From Lachnospiraceae bacterium (GTDB taxonomy: Bacteria > Bacillota > Clostridia > Lachnospirales > Lachnospiraceae), in the NCBI GenBank assembly GCA_021770755.1, contig JAETQI010000015.1, positions 22,140 through 86,139 on the forward strand: a stretch of 64,000 nucleotides of DNA, read 5' to 3'. The stretch's first letter is position 1. Each line of letters starts with the position of its first letter. The notes under the pieces are model-generated. The model made no database searches, was not told where the DNA came from, and saw only the letters and a program-made list of their open reading frames with translations. The position numbers and the translations under genes were made by a program. This document shows, in pieces, positions 44,815 through 54,230 of this stretch.

Positions 44815-47055
44815 ATGTATGAATTGATAACCAGACAGCTTTTTCCCACCGTGCTGTCCCTGTCCCTATCCGGGGCTTTGACTGGAATCCTGATCGCGGC
44901 CGTGCGCCCCCTGACAGGAAGATATTTTTCGAAAAAGTGGAATTATTATATCTGGCTGCTCGTCGTCGCGCGGCTGCTGATCCCGTTTCACTTTGAAGCC
45001 GGTCTCCCATGGACACTGAATATCCATGCCCCGGCCAGCACAGTACATTCTGGCAGTGCAGCTCCTGACAACAGCGACACAGCACAGCCTGACAATATGA
45101 TTCGAAACGCTGGCAGCCTGGCACAGCCTGACATTACAATTCCGGACAACGAAAATCTGACACACCCCGGCAGCATGATCCAGCGTGAAGGCGGAAACCC
45201 GATTGACCGCATAAAGGCAGGCATGTGGACTGCCGCCGCATATATATGGCTGCTCGGTGCTGTTCTTACGCTGCTGGTAAAGCTCCTGCGCTACCTGCAC
45301 TTTCAGAAAGGACTCCAAAAGAGCTGCACGCGCATCAGCGACAGTCAGATCATGATCCAGGAGAACGTGTTCTGCTCCAGACTGCAGATCTCAAAAATAC
45401 CTGCTGTCTGCGAGAGCGCTTCCGTGCACAGCCCCATGACGATCGGACTCCTAAAACCTGTGATCATCCTTCCAAAAACCGTTTCCTGCAATGATGCAGT
45501 CGTCCTTTCCTGCATGTCAGACAGCCCGATTCGATACGGTTATCACAGCACGGAGCAGTTTCAACTGATCCTTCACCACGAGCTGATCCATGTAGCGCGG
45601 AGGGATCTGCTGTACAAATGGGTGTATGAATTGCTGCGCTGCGTTCACTGGTTCAACCCGGTCCTGCATCTCATCGGCAGGCAGATCAGCAAGGACTGCG
45701 AGCTCTCCTGCGACGAGGCATTACTCCCGGAACTCACAGCGTATGGCAGACAACTGTACGGAAACCTCCTGTTAGATACTGCCCAGCAGCAGGTCTCCTG
45801 CAGGCAGAGCGCATTCTCCACCACGCTGCTGGAGAACAGGAAGGACCTGAAAAAGCGCCTTGACAGCATTCGGTATTACAAAAGATCCACGCGCATGCGG
45901 ATCGCATTCTCCGCATGCGTGTTCGCGGCCATGCTGCCACTGTCCGCGTGCAGCTCGATCTGGATCGCAGGAAGTGATTCCAGCAGAAATCCACACACCG
46001 ATTTCGTAGACGGTTCCGCAGACAGCGCCACTTCCGCTGCCGTCAGCGATCAGATCCCGGATCGATCCGACGAACACGATTCCGGCACATCGTGGAGTTA
46101 CTCTGACAGTTTACAATCCGACCGTTCCAGCGATGCGTGGAAAGTCTACGATAACGATGAGATGATCGCCGGAAAAGACATTACGGATATCTGGTTCGCC
46201 TCTGTCTGCTCAGGAGGTAAACAGCGTTTTCTGGCGACGAACTTTGCTTTATTCGGATCGTATTCCTTCGTCATTGCCTACGTAGACCGCGACATCGATG
46301 TACAGATAAGCTCCTCCTTTGAGATCCGGGAGGGAAAATTCAAGATCATTCATGTCGCACCGGATAACAGCATCGTGACCCTGAACGACACCGGTGCGGA
46401 TACAACCTCGACTGTCACGATGAAAAAGGGCAGGAATGTCCTCAAGATGGTGGGACAGGGCGGAAAAGTCGCGCATGTCAGGATCGACTATCCCGACATC
46501 GTGCGATCTGACTTTGCAAACGTTTTCTCTTCCGAGAATGCTGAATACTTCTCTTCCGAGAACGCTGAATACGTCTATCTGGTAAAAAATGGACTGGTGC
46601 CCGCCGAGAAAGAGCAGATCGTCAACGTATTATACGATGTGGACGAAAAGGACGCCAGTGAACTGTTCCGTATCCTGCTGACCAGCGGCGCCTCCTTCAC
46701 TGACGATGAACTCTGCGATTTCTTCATCTACTCCGACGCTGCGCTGTCAGGCAGATATCTGACCGACGCACTCCGTGACAGGACCATCTCCCCCCTCAGT
46801 GCAGACGCCGTCTCAGCGATCATGCCCTACATGGAAGACGGATACCGGGCGGAAGTGCTCAGGCAGCTCCCTATGGAGGATTTTTACGATGTCTTTTCAG
46901 AAAACATATTCTATCTGGACAGCAGCGAGATCGACGAGTGTCTGACCTTTTACATAGACGGGGGCGGCACACTGACCTACTCTATGTATTATGAGCTCTC
47001 TCCCTATCTGGACGAGCGCAGCAAATCCAGACTGGACCAGTTGATAAATGATTAA
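44815..47055 (+). CDS. BlaR1/MecR1-like M56 metallopeptidase with novel C-terminal region
   Basis: 746 residues. Membrane helices near 10-32, 42-58 and 138-158, a Pro/Asp-rich insert (about 78-125: APDNSDTAQPDN...), then the cytoplasmic M56 zinc protease with HHELIHVARRDLLYKW (HExxH at 255-259) and CELSCDEALL. A further helix near 362-380 is followed by about 365 extracellular residues that do not look like a penicillin-binding domain: no SxxK with KTG triad is visible. No beta-lactamase gene is adjacent, so the signal may not be a beta-lactam. Confidence 0.88.
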   Translation: MYELITRQLFPTVLSLSLSGALTGILIAAVRPLTGRYFSKKWNYYIWLLVVARLLIPFHFEAGLPWTLNIHAPASTVHSGSAAPDNSDTAQPDNMIRNAGSLAQPDITIPDNENLTHPGSMIQREGGNPIDRIKAGMWTAAAYIWLLGAVLTLLVKLLRYLHFQKGLQKSCTRISDSQIMIQENVFCSRLQISKIPAVCESASVHSPMTIGLLKPVIILPKTVSCNDAVVLSCMSDSPIRYGYHSTEQFQLILHHELIHVARRDLLYKWVYELLRCVHWFNPVLHLIGRQISKDCELSCDEALLPELTAYGRQLYGNLLLDTAQQQVSCRQSAFSTTLLENRKDLKKRLDSIRYYKRSTRMRIAFSACVFAAMLPLSACSSIWIAGSDSSRNPHTDFVDGSADSATSAAVSDQIPDRSDEHDSGTSWSYSDSLQSDRSSDAWKVYDNDEMIAGKDITDIWFASVCSGGKQRFLATNFALFGSYSFVIAYVDRDIDVQISSSFEIREGKFKIIHVAPDNSIVTLNDTGADTTSTVTMKKGRNVLKMVGQGGKVAHVRIDYPDIVRSDFANVFSSENAEYFSSENAEYVYLVKNGLVPAEKEQIVNVLYDVDEKDASELFRILLTSGASFTDDELCDFFIYSDAALSGRYLTDALRDRTISPLSADAVSAIMPYMEDGYRAEVLRQLPMEDFYDVFSENIFYLDSSEIDECLTFYIDGGGTLTYSMYYELSPYLDERSKSRLDQLIND

Positions 47056-47060
47056 TATAA

Positions 47061-47096
47061 TGCCCCGCTCATTCCGATCGAGCGGGGCAGATTTTT
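47061..47096 (+). terminator. Terminator after the BlaR1-like gene
   Basis: TGCCCCGCTC/GAGCGGGGCA stem with a 9-nt loop followed by GATTTTT. Confidence 0.88.
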
Positions 47097-47100
47097 CTAC

Positions 47101-48696
47101 TTATTTGCCGTTCGCAGGCTCGATGTTGATCGTCTTGCCTTTGATCTTGACATTTTTCATTGCCGCGAGCACGTCCGCGGCATTTTCCTTGGGAACCTCC
47201 ACGAAGGTGTACTTGTCATAGAGATCGATCGCTCCCACGAGTTTTCCTGGAATGTTCGCCTCACCCGCTATGGCGCCTAAGATGTCTTTCGCCTTGACCT
47301 TCTGCGCCTTTCCGATGTTGATGAACAGGCGCGCCATTCCTTCCTCCTCCGCGCCGGTGTTGTCAAACGTGTACTCCACATGCGACTCATTTCCCTCGTT
47401 CTGTTGCCCCATGTACAGCTTTAGAAACGCCGCGGCGATGTCCATCGCGGTGTAGTCAGACTCATTGATCTGCTTTTCGATGGTGTTGATCATGGAAGTC
47501 AGATCCTCTTCCTCGATCACGTTCCCGATCTTATCCATCACTTTCTCGATCTTGATCTGGTTGACATCGTTGAGGGACGGCACCGGCATCGCGTAGATCT
47601 TCGTCTTGCAGTAGCGCATGATATCCTTTAACTTATACACTTCCTTGCCCTTTACAAAGGTGAAGGAGCGCCCTGTGCGCCCCGCGCGCCCTGTACGGCC
47701 GATACGGTGCACGTAGTACTCGTCGTCCTGCGGAATGTCATAGTTGAACACCGCCTCCACATCGTCGACATCAATGCCGCGCGCCGCCACATCCGTCGCG
47801 ATCAGGATATCCGTCTTGCCGCTGCGAAAGCTCTTCATGACGCGGTCGCGCTGTGCCTGGCTCATGTCGCCGTGCAGCCCCTCCGCAAAATAGCCTCTGC
47901 CTTTTAACACTTCCGTCAGATCGTCGACCATCTTCTTGGTATTGCAGAATACAAGGGAAAGCTTCGGCTCATAGTAGTCGAGCAGGCGGCAGAGCACTTC
48001 CACCTTGTCCTTGCGCTTCACGTCGAGATAATACTGCTCGATCATTGGCACAGTCAGTTCCTTCTTGACCACCCTGATCATCTTTGCATCCGGTTTCTGA
48101 TAATTTTTCGTGATGTCCAGAATCGGCTGCGGCATGGTCGCCGAGAAGAGGATCGTCTGCCTGTCCTCGTTCGGTATGTACTGCAGCACCGTCTCGATAT
48201 CCTCGCGGAATCCCATGTTGAGCATCTCGTCCGCCTCGTCGAGTACGATCGTATCGACATGGTCACAGCGGATCGTCTTGCGGCGCAGGTGATCCATCAC
48301 ACGCCCCGGCGTGCCGATGATGATCTGTGTACCCTTGAGCGACCTGATCTGTTTCGTGATATCCTGTCCGCCGTAGATCGGGAGTACTTTCACCCCGTGC
48401 ATGTACTTTGCAAGCTTGCGGATCTCCTCCGCCGCCTGCACGGCAAGCTCCCTTGTCGGGCACAGAACGAGCGTCTGCGGGTGCTTGATCTCCTTCTTGA
48501 CCTTCTCAAGCACTGGAATCCCGAATGCCGCGGTCTTTCCGGTCCCTGTCTGCGCCTGCCCGATCACATCGGCGCCTGTCATGGCAACCGGGATCGCCTT
48601 GCTCTGTATGGGCGTCGCCTCCTCAAAGCCCATCTCCTTCACGCCTCTTAAGATTTCCGGGCTCAGATTCAATTCATTAAACTTTAATGTCTCCAT
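47101..48696 (-). CDS. deaD: DEAD-box ATP-dependent RNA helicase
   Basis: 531 residues. Q motif FEEATPIQSKAIP, Walker A AQTGTGKTAAFG, PTRELAVQ, LDEADEMLNMGF, SAT, then helicase C with DILIATDVAARGIDVDDVEAVFNYDIP and HRIGRTGRAGRTG. The C-terminal 80 residues (MARLFINIGKAQKVKAKDILGAIAGEANI...YTFVEVPKENAADVLAAM) form the DbpA-type RNA-binding domain. Acts in ribosome assembly and RNA decay, often cold-induced. The start at 48696 follows AAAGGAAAA. Confidence 0.95.
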   Translation of the reverse strand: METLKFNELNLSPEILRGVKEMGFEEATPIQSKAIPVAMTGADVIGQAQTGTGKTAAFGIPVLEKVKKEIKHPQTLVLCPTRELAVQAAEEIRKLAKYMHGVKVLPIYGGQDITKQIRSLKGTQIIIGTPGRVMDHLRRKTIRCDHVDTIVLDEADEMLNMGFREDIETVLQYIPNEDRQTILFSATMPQPILDITKNYQKPDAKMIRVVKKELTVPMIEQYYLDVKRKDKVEVLCRLLDYYEPKLSLVFCNTKKMVDDLTEVLKGRGYFAEGLHGDMSQAQRDRVMKSFRSGKTDILIATDVAARGIDVDDVEAVFNYDIPQDDEYYVHRIGRTGRAGRTGRSFTFVKGKEVYKLKDIMRYCKTKIYAMPVPSLNDVNQIKIEKVMDKIGNVIEEEDLTSMINTIEKQINESDYTAMDIAAAFLKLYMGQQNEGNESHVEYTFDNTGAEEEGMARLFINIGKAQKVKAKDILGAIAGEANIPGKLVGAIDLYDKYTFVEVPKENAADVLAAMKNVKIKGKTINIEPANGK

Positions 48697-48801
48697 ATGA
48701 TATATTTTCCTTTCATGACTATGATTGTTCTTTTTACACACATCGGATTTGCGGTCTGCCAGGAGAAAATCCTTCCCTTTCCCCGCGTGTCAGTGCGCAT
48801 A

Positions 48802-48829
48802 AAAGCGCATGCGTAAAAGCATGCGCTTT
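48802..48829 (-). promoter_or_regulatory. Hairpin in the long deaD leader
   Basis: AAAGCGCATGC/GCATGCGCTTT, an 11-bp perfect stem with a 6-nt loop, starting about 10 nt into the predicted 140-nt leader and followed by TTTTA. It could be an attenuator or a stabilising 5' stem. Long structured leaders are usual for cold-shock helicase messages (inference). Confidence 0.55.
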
Positions 48830-48844
48830 CCAGTCAGCTTATTC

Positions 48845-48873
48845 ATTATATTTTCAAACAGTATCAAAGTCAA
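48845..48873 (-). promoter_or_regulatory. Promoter of the DEAD-box helicase gene
   Basis: Minus strand TTGACT, 17 nt, TATAAT; predicted start near 48838, so the leader is about 140 nt. Confidence 0.75.
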
Positions 48874-48891
48874 TAGTTTTCGACATTTAAC

Positions 48892-48920
48892 TTGCACAAT
48901 CCGTTCTGTTCCTTTAAAAT
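48892..48920 (+). promoter_or_regulatory. Promoter of the FliB-like gene
   Basis: TTGCAC, 17 nt, TAAAAT, 43 nt before the start. The -35 is identical to that of the flagellin promoter at 5012. Confidence 0.6.
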
Positions 48921-48963
48921 ATTGTGTGACTGATCTACACATTTTATTAAGAGGTATCCATCA

Positions 48964-50034
48964 ATGCTGATCAAACGCATTTCCATATTAAATGAATTCC
49001 ACTGCACCGGGGCGGACTGCTCCTTCAACTGCTGCCGTGGCTGGAAAGTTCCGGTCGACCATGACATGTACATGAAATATCTGAATGAAAAAGGGCTCTT
49101 TGGAACCCTGCTGCGGTGCTCCATCGAGAAAAAGGAGGAGCTCGTCGCATTCCGCAGCACGCCCCGCGGCTGTCCCTTCTGGGGCTTTGACCGCCTCTGC
49201 ACGATGCAGAAAAAGCACGGGACTGCGTACATGCCCGCCGTGTGCATCCAGTTTCCAAGACAGCTCTACAACCTGGACTTTTTCTGTGAGGAGACGCTCT
49301 ACCTTGCCTGCCCCGAGTCCGCAAGGCTTTTTCTCGTGTCCGTCCTTGAGCAGAAACCATTTGATTTCACCGAATCAGACGGCACTGTGTCCTATGAGGT
49401 GAACACGACCAACGACGACGAGGATTTTCTCGATTACCTGTTAAGATCGCGGGACGATCTGGTTTCCATGCTGAAAAACGGCACTCCTTTTGACAGCATG
49501 GCGATCGTGGATTATGGGCGCGGTGCACAGAATGCATGTCTTGCGCAGTCCCCGCTTCCATGCCCTGCAGACTTCACATCCAAGGAATCGTTTCCCATCC
49601 GTTTCAAGGAAATGAACGAACTGCTCTTCAACGGATTTTATCACCCGAGCCTTCGGACGATCTCGCCGTTTCTATACCGGCTGTGCAAGAAATATCTTTA
49701 CCTGTTCGGCACACTGCGGCATACCGATCCCGCTGCCGGAGAGCGGAAGCTTGCCGCACTGAAAGAACGCCTGTATCAGAAAATGCCGTATTTGAACGAT
49801 CTCCTGAACCGGTATTACGAGTACTTTTTGTACACGGATTTTCTTGACACGTTCGAGGACTACAGCTTTTCAAAACACCTACTCTACGGCATCGCCAAGG
49901 CGCACATGCTGTGGCTCTTTCTCGCACTCTATGCCAGCAACAGAAAGCAGCTCAGCATCGACGAGATCGCCAAAGTCATCGCCGTCTTCGAGCGAAGGGC
50001 GCCCCAGATCGAGGACGCGGTAAAACGCCTGTGA
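48964..50034 (+). CDS. fliB: FliB-like flagellin lysine-N-methylase
   Basis: 356 residues. The cysteine pattern of the family is clear: FHCTGADCSFNCCRGWKVPVD (CxxxxCxxxCC), GCPFWGFDRLCTMQ, AVCIQFPRQL, and LACPESARLFL. These cysteines probably bind an iron-sulphur cluster, and the family N-methylates flagellin lysines in Salmonella. There are no adjacent flagellar genes; the flagellin at 5093-6241 is a plausible substrate. The start follows AGAGGT. Confidence 0.88.
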   Translation: MLIKRISILNEFHCTGADCSFNCCRGWKVPVDHDMYMKYLNEKGLFGTLLRCSIEKKEELVAFRSTPRGCPFWGFDRLCTMQKKHGTAYMPAVCIQFPRQLYNLDFFCEETLYLACPESARLFLVSVLEQKPFDFTESDGTVSYEVNTTNDDEDFLDYLLRSRDDLVSMLKNGTPFDSMAIVDYGRGAQNACLAQSPLPCPADFTSKESFPIRFKEMNELLFNGFYHPSLRTISPFLYRLCKKYLYLFGTLRHTDPAAGERKLAALKERLYQKMPYLNDLLNRYYEYFLYTDFLDTFEDYSFSKHLLYGIAKAHMLWLFLALYASNRKQLSIDEIAKVIAVFERRAPQIEDAVKRL

Positions 50035-50062
50035 ACGCCCTGCCCTATCTCCTGCTGACTCC

Positions 50063-52123
50063 CTACAGCATCAGCCGCCCCTCGATCCCGTCAAAATCGA
50101 TCACCTTCACCGACCCGTCCCTGTGCGTGATCGTCACCGGCCCGTAGCCGCCTCTCGCCTGCGGATCCGTGTATGTGATCTTCCGGATCGGGAACAGTTC
50201 ATCGTCCGTAAAATCCGCCAGCGCCTCCTTCGTGATCACCTGCGAGACCAGGATCGCCTGCTCGTAACGATTGTGCGCGCGCCTCGCCGTCTCTGCGTAC
50301 ACGATGACCGACCGCTCGGAATCCGGATTCGTGCCCGTGCTGTTCACAGTCTTTAGGCTGTCCCAGCCGTCGTAGATGGTCATGGCGAGCTGCTTCTCCC
50401 GCCCTGTGAAGTCCTTTCCTTTCAGAATGACTGCACGCGCCGTTCCGCCCTCGTACTCCCGTTCTCTGGTGATGACCTCCGTGCCGTTATCAGGGAAGCC
50501 GTACGCCCCGAGCGTCAGCCCGATCGGTTTTCTGCACAGTCTGATCTTATCCGCGCGCATCACACCGTAGGGCACCGCGTAATCGGCGAGGTTTACTGCC
50601 TGCATCCAGTGGCACTCTGTCCCGAGGTCATAGCCGAAGAACTGCCTACGATAGAGCACGCCGTCCCGCTCCCCATGCCAGAAGGTCACATTCGCCCTGT
50701 CGTACGTGTCCGTCGTCACGTCGTGGAGGACATACTGCTGCGACTCCACGGATGTGAGAGGCGCGGACTCCCATGGATACTTTGTGTTGAAGCACAGCTT
50801 GGAATAATTCCACATGCCGTGCACGTCGTTCCTGTCCTTCACGACTTTTCCGCTTCTTAAGATCGTCTCGCCGTTTGCCTTGTGATTGCTGAAACAAAGT
50901 GCGGGGCCGTCCAGTGTTGTCGTCTTTACCTCTTTCTCACCCAGCTTTTCCCAGGTGCCGTTATTCTCCTTTGCCGTCCAGAAAGGGTGGTCGGCGGGCA
51001 GATGCAGGCACAGAAATGCCTTGCCAAGCCAGAACGGGGACTCCGCGCACGAGTAGCCCTGCACGAGCGGCGTGAACTGTCCATAAAATCCCAGCGTCGG
51101 GACACCCTTGTACAGAAAATCCTCCCGCCCCAGAAACTGCATCAGGGAACCCGACGAGATGCGCCTTGCAAGTCCCGGATCCGCCTTGTAGTCCCGAAGC
51201 ATCATATTGCCGTCAAACGCACTCGTCGCGGCGTTGCGGTAGATATTGCTCCGCCCCCACATGTTGGTGAAACCGTCCTCGTCGAAAAAGTCCGCGTAGG
51301 TCTTCATCAGCGCGTTCGAATTTTCCTCAAACCGCTTCGCCAGATACGGCTCATGCTCATAGCCGTACCACTCATTCCAGAGCGGCGCATAGACGTTGAA
51401 CGCCCAGCAGGAATAATAGTCAAACGAATGCCCGTCGCGATACCAGCCGTCCCCCGCATAGTAAGCGAGGATCGCCTGCGCATGCTCGCGCATGATGTCC
51501 GCGTTAATCGGATAGCCCTCCATGCTCAGAAACGCCATGTCGAGCATGTTGAAAAGGCGCCAGTTCTGCGGCACTGTATTGCCGTACGCGTACTCGAGCA
51601 GCAGATCCGCGATCATGTCCTTCTCCGCCTTCGTGTATGTATCCCAGATCTCCGCCTTGCTCATCCACAGGCAGATGACGAGCGCGCACGTCTCGACTGT
51701 CTGCTGGAACGCGCGGAACGGGTTGGGATCCTGAGACAGCTCCTTACACTCCGCGTAGCTTCCCACGTACACGCTGTCACCAGGTGTGCATGACCGCAGG
51801 ATCTGGTTCTTATAATAATCTCTGATATGGATGTCATTGATCACAAGCTCCGGTTTGATATGAATGAGCGGCGCCGCGAGAAAGAGCGAGCGCGCAAGCC
51901 CCTCAAAATATTCTGCCTTGAACTCCCACACGGCGTCGGCGCTGTGCGGATAGGTGACTTCTGTCTCCTTTCTCGGCATCACGACCGGATCCTCAAAGTT
52001 TTTGATATTCTGGAAGATCCCGTTTAACAGATACTCCGCCGCCTCGATCCAGCTCTCGCGCGTCAGACCGGTGTACGGGCTTAATTCATAATCTACATGT
52101 TTTGGTTCAAATACGTTTTTCAC
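50063..52123 (-). CDS. DUF2264 protein, probable polysaccharide-degrading helper
   Basis: About 686 residues, no signal peptide, so cytoplasmic. The N-terminal 350 residues (TGLTRESWIEAAEYLLNGIF, YGNTVPQNWRLFNMLDMAFLSMEGYP, WYRDGHSFDYYSCWAFNVYAPLWNEWYG) match DUF2264, an (alpha/alpha) toroid-like fold found with glycoside hydrolases and lyases. The start at 52123 (GTG, VKNVFEPKHVDY) is 8 nt after GAGG. It lies downstream of the GH88 gene on the same strand, suggesting joint action on an unsaturated uronic-acid oligosaccharide. Activity unknown. Confidence 0.85.
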   Translation of the reverse strand: MKNVFEPKHVDYELSPYTGLTRESWIEAAEYLLNGIFQNIKNFEDPVVMPRKETEVTYPHSADAVWEFKAEYFEGLARSLFLAAPLIHIKPELVINDIHIRDYYKNQILRSCTPGDSVYVGSYAECKELSQDPNPFRAFQQTVETCALVICLWMSKAEIWDTYTKAEKDMIADLLLEYAYGNTVPQNWRLFNMLDMAFLSMEGYPINADIMREHAQAILAYYAGDGWYRDGHSFDYYSCWAFNVYAPLWNEWYGYEHEPYLAKRFEENSNALMKTYADFFDEDGFTNMWGRSNIYRNAATSAFDGNMMLRDYKADPGLARRISSGSLMQFLGREDFLYKGVPTLGFYGQFTPLVQGYSCAESPFWLGKAFLCLHLPADHPFWTAKENNGTWEKLGEKEVKTTTLDGPALCFSNHKANGETILRSGKVVKDRNDVHGMWNYSKLCFNTKYPWESAPLTSVESQQYVLHDVTTDTYDRANVTFWHGERDGVLYRRQFFGYDLGTECHWMQAVNLADYAVPYGVMRADKIRLCRKPIGLTLGAYGFPDNGTEVITREREYEGGTARAVILKGKDFTGREKQLAMTIYDGWDSLKTVNSTGTNPDSERSVIVYAETARRAHNRYEQAILVSQVITKEALADFTDDELFPIRKITYTDPQARGGYGPVTITHRDGSVKVIDFDGIEGRLML

Positions 52124-52290
52124 ACTAATCACCTCATATCACTCATTTTCGGGGTTCCTTTTTCAACCGGTCATGATAATACTCATAGGCAAGCTTCGCG
52201 AACTGCCATCCATCTCTCTTTCCTCCTGATCCAGTTGATTCCAGTCCCCGCCAAAGCCAGCTTCCAGCGTTTCATTGACCTGAATGGAAC

Positions 52291-53418
52291 CTACCAGATA
52301 AAAAGCTCCTTGCCCATCAGCTTCCAGATTGCTTCTATAAAATAGTAGTCGCCATAGATAATTGAAAATTCATGCTCCGCATCGTGGTACGCGGCAGTAC
52401 ATTTCTCCACCAGGTTGTCCACGTTCTCGTCCCAATTGCAGCGCTTGTCCGCAAGTGCCTTAAGCATCTCGAGCGCGGCCTCTTCGTACTTTGCCTTTTC
52501 AGTCTCAGGCACATACTTTGCAAGCTCCAGAAGACCGCAGGAGACGATCGCCGCCGCGGTGGAATCCTCGTAAGCGGGCGTCTCGGGCTGTCTGAAATCA
52601 ACCGGTATCAGCTTTGAATCCGGAATATTCGCGATAAAATAATCCGCCACTTTCTTCGCGGTGGCAAGATAGCGCTCCTCCTTCGTGTGGATATAGCTCA
52701 GCATGAAGCCGTACACCGCCCACGCCTGCCCTCTCGTCCACGAGGAGCCGTGTCCGTAGCCTTGTCCGCCGACAGAGTGCAGATACTCGCCTGTCTCGGC
52801 GTCAAACTCAATGATATGCTTTGCCGATCCGTCCTCGCGGATAAAGTTTTTGATCGCCGTGTCCGCATGCATCTTTGCGATGTGATAAAATCTCGGATCG
52901 TGCAGCTCTTCCCCCGCCCAGTACAGAAGCGGCAGGTTCATCATGCAGTCGATGATCGCGCGCCCCGCGAAAGAACCGTCCTCGTTCCCGTCCCAGTTGT
53001 TCCACGCGCGGATAAACTTTCCGACGGGATTAAAGCGGCTTGCGAGGTTGTCCGCCGCCAGAAGCGCCCGGTTGCGCGACGCCATGTCGCCCGTCACGCG
53101 ATAGTGCGCGACCGCTGTCGGCAGCCACTTAAAGCCGCTGTCGTGATCCATGCCCTGACGGTTCATAAGATTCTCGTCGAGTCTGATCTCCGTGCGCAGC
53201 GCGTTCTCCAGATAGACGGATTTCTCCGTCGCGTGGTAGAGCTGCCACATCATGCCGCCCCAGAAGCCGTTCGTCCACCAGCAGATCTCCGTCTTTCCCC
53301 TGTCGTCGAACACGCCGTCCTTCGTCGTGTAGGGGATCTTGTTCCGATTGCGCTGCGCCACCTTTTCTTCCTTTGCGAGGATCTTTTCATAGACCTCGCT
53401 GATCCATTTTCTTTCCAT
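52291..53418 (-). CDS. GH88 unsaturated glucuronyl hydrolase
   Basis: 375 residues of an (alpha/alpha)6-barrel GH88 enzyme, hydrating the double bond of unsaturated uronic acids released by polysaccharide lyases (glycosaminoglycan or similar). WWTNGFWGGMMWQLY, GMDHDSGFKWLPTAVAHY, AGRAIIDCMMNLPLLYWA (catalytic Asp), GYGHGSSWTRGQAWAVYGFMLSY and YEDSTAAAIVSCGLLELAKY are family blocks. Cytoplasmic, no signal peptide. The start follows AAAGGAG. The DUF2264 gene is 167 bp downstream. Confidence 0.94.
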   Translation of the reverse strand: MERKWISEVYEKILAKEEKVAQRNRNKIPYTTKDGVFDDRGKTEICWWTNGFWGGMMWQLYHATEKSVYLENALRTEIRLDENLMNRQGMDHDSGFKWLPTAVAHYRVTGDMASRNRALLAADNLASRFNPVGKFIRAWNNWDGNEDGSFAGRAIIDCMMNLPLLYWAGEELHDPRFYHIAKMHADTAIKNFIREDGSAKHIIEFDAETGEYLHSVGGQGYGHGSSWTRGQAWAVYGFMLSYIHTKEERYLATAKKVADYFIANIPDSKLIPVDFRQPETPAYEDSTAAAIVSCGLLELAKYVPETEKAKYEEAALEMLKALADKRCNWDENVDNLVEKCTAAYHDAEHEFSIIYGDYYFIEAIWKLMGKELFIW

Positions 53419-53536
53419 AGCGTTCTCCTTTTTATTAAAAATATCTCCACAATTTTGTTTCCCTTAGCGATATTAGCGTATCCATCAGCAAATCCTGGTT
53501 CCTAAGTGCATCCATCGCCCTGAATACACTGCCACT

Positions 53537-53565
53537 GCCTTTGGCTTCCTGTTGCGGCATCAGGC
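53537..53565. repeat. Fragment related to the MITE-like element at 9571
   Basis: GCCTTTGGCTTCCTGTT is shared exactly with 9582-9598, and the next bases (GCGGCATCAGGC) are similar to the element too. No second terminus or target duplication was found, so this is a decayed or solo end in the gap 53419-53604. Confidence 0.5.
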
Positions 53566-53604
53566 AGACACCAGAATCATGAGCCGTATCTCCCGCACCG
53601 GCGG

Positions 53605-54159
53605 TCACCGCTCCCCATGATACATTTTGTCAACATTTATGACCAGATCCCCGAAAACACAGCCAGGAACATCTTCATTCCAGTTATACTGGTTGGAGCG
53701 CTGGTCTTTCTCAAAATCAAAAACGGTGATCGTTCTTTTCTGCGGATTCACGATCCAATACTCGCGCACGCCCGCGGTGCGGTACTTAAACAGTTTGATC
53801 CCATAGTCTCTCTGCGGATCAGATGGAGAGGTGATCTCGATGATCCAGTCCGGTGCACCGTTGCATCCGCGCTCGCCGATCTTGTCCCGATCGCAGATGA
53901 CAGAGAGATCCGGCTCAACATAATTCTTGTTATCCGCACTGAGAAACACCGCAAACGGCGCTGGGAGAACTTCGCAGGTTCCGCCTTTATCGTAAATATA
54001 ATTTCCAATTTCCCGGTCAAACAAGTGAACCAGCTTCTGATGTGCGAAGTTCGGCGCAGCCATATCATAGATCTGCCCATCGATCAGTTCTGCCCGATGT
54101 CCTTCCGGAAATGCGTAGATGTCCTCTACGGTATAAAATTCTCTTTCTGGCAATGCCAT
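53605..54159 (-). CDS. Uma2-family (DUF820) PD-(D/E)XK-like protein
   Basis: 184 residues. Motifs of the Uma2 restriction-endonuclease-like fold: GHRAELIDGQIYDMAAPNFAHQKLVHLF, YVEPDLSVICD (Asp), APDWIIEITSPSDPQRDYGIKLFKYRTAGVREYWIVNPQKRTITVF (Glu and Lys of the active site). Biological role unknown; common and multi-copy in many bacteria, sometimes near transposons. The start follows AAAGGAGTGAGG. Not obviously linked to its neighbours. Confidence 0.9.
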   Translation of the reverse strand: MALPEREFYTVEDIYAFPEGHRAELIDGQIYDMAAPNFAHQKLVHLFDREIGNYIYDKGGTCEVLPAPFAVFLSADNKNYVEPDLSVICDRDKIGERGCNGAPDWIIEITSPSDPQRDYGIKLFKYRTAGVREYWIVNPQKRTITVFDFEKDQRSNQYNWNEDVPGCVFGDLVINVDKMYHGER

Positions 54160-54230
54160 GACCTCACTCCTTTACTCATTGAAACTACAGCAGACAATAT
54201 TTCGCAAGTACATGCCCACCGTATCCCCCT

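Noticed and set aside
52140..52290. Possible remnant of a gene between GH88 and DUF2264 (minus strand text such as GWQFAKLAYEYYHDRL after a frameshift)
   Set aside because: Only about 40 residues across two frames, no start or site, and no family recognised; it may be untranslated spacer.
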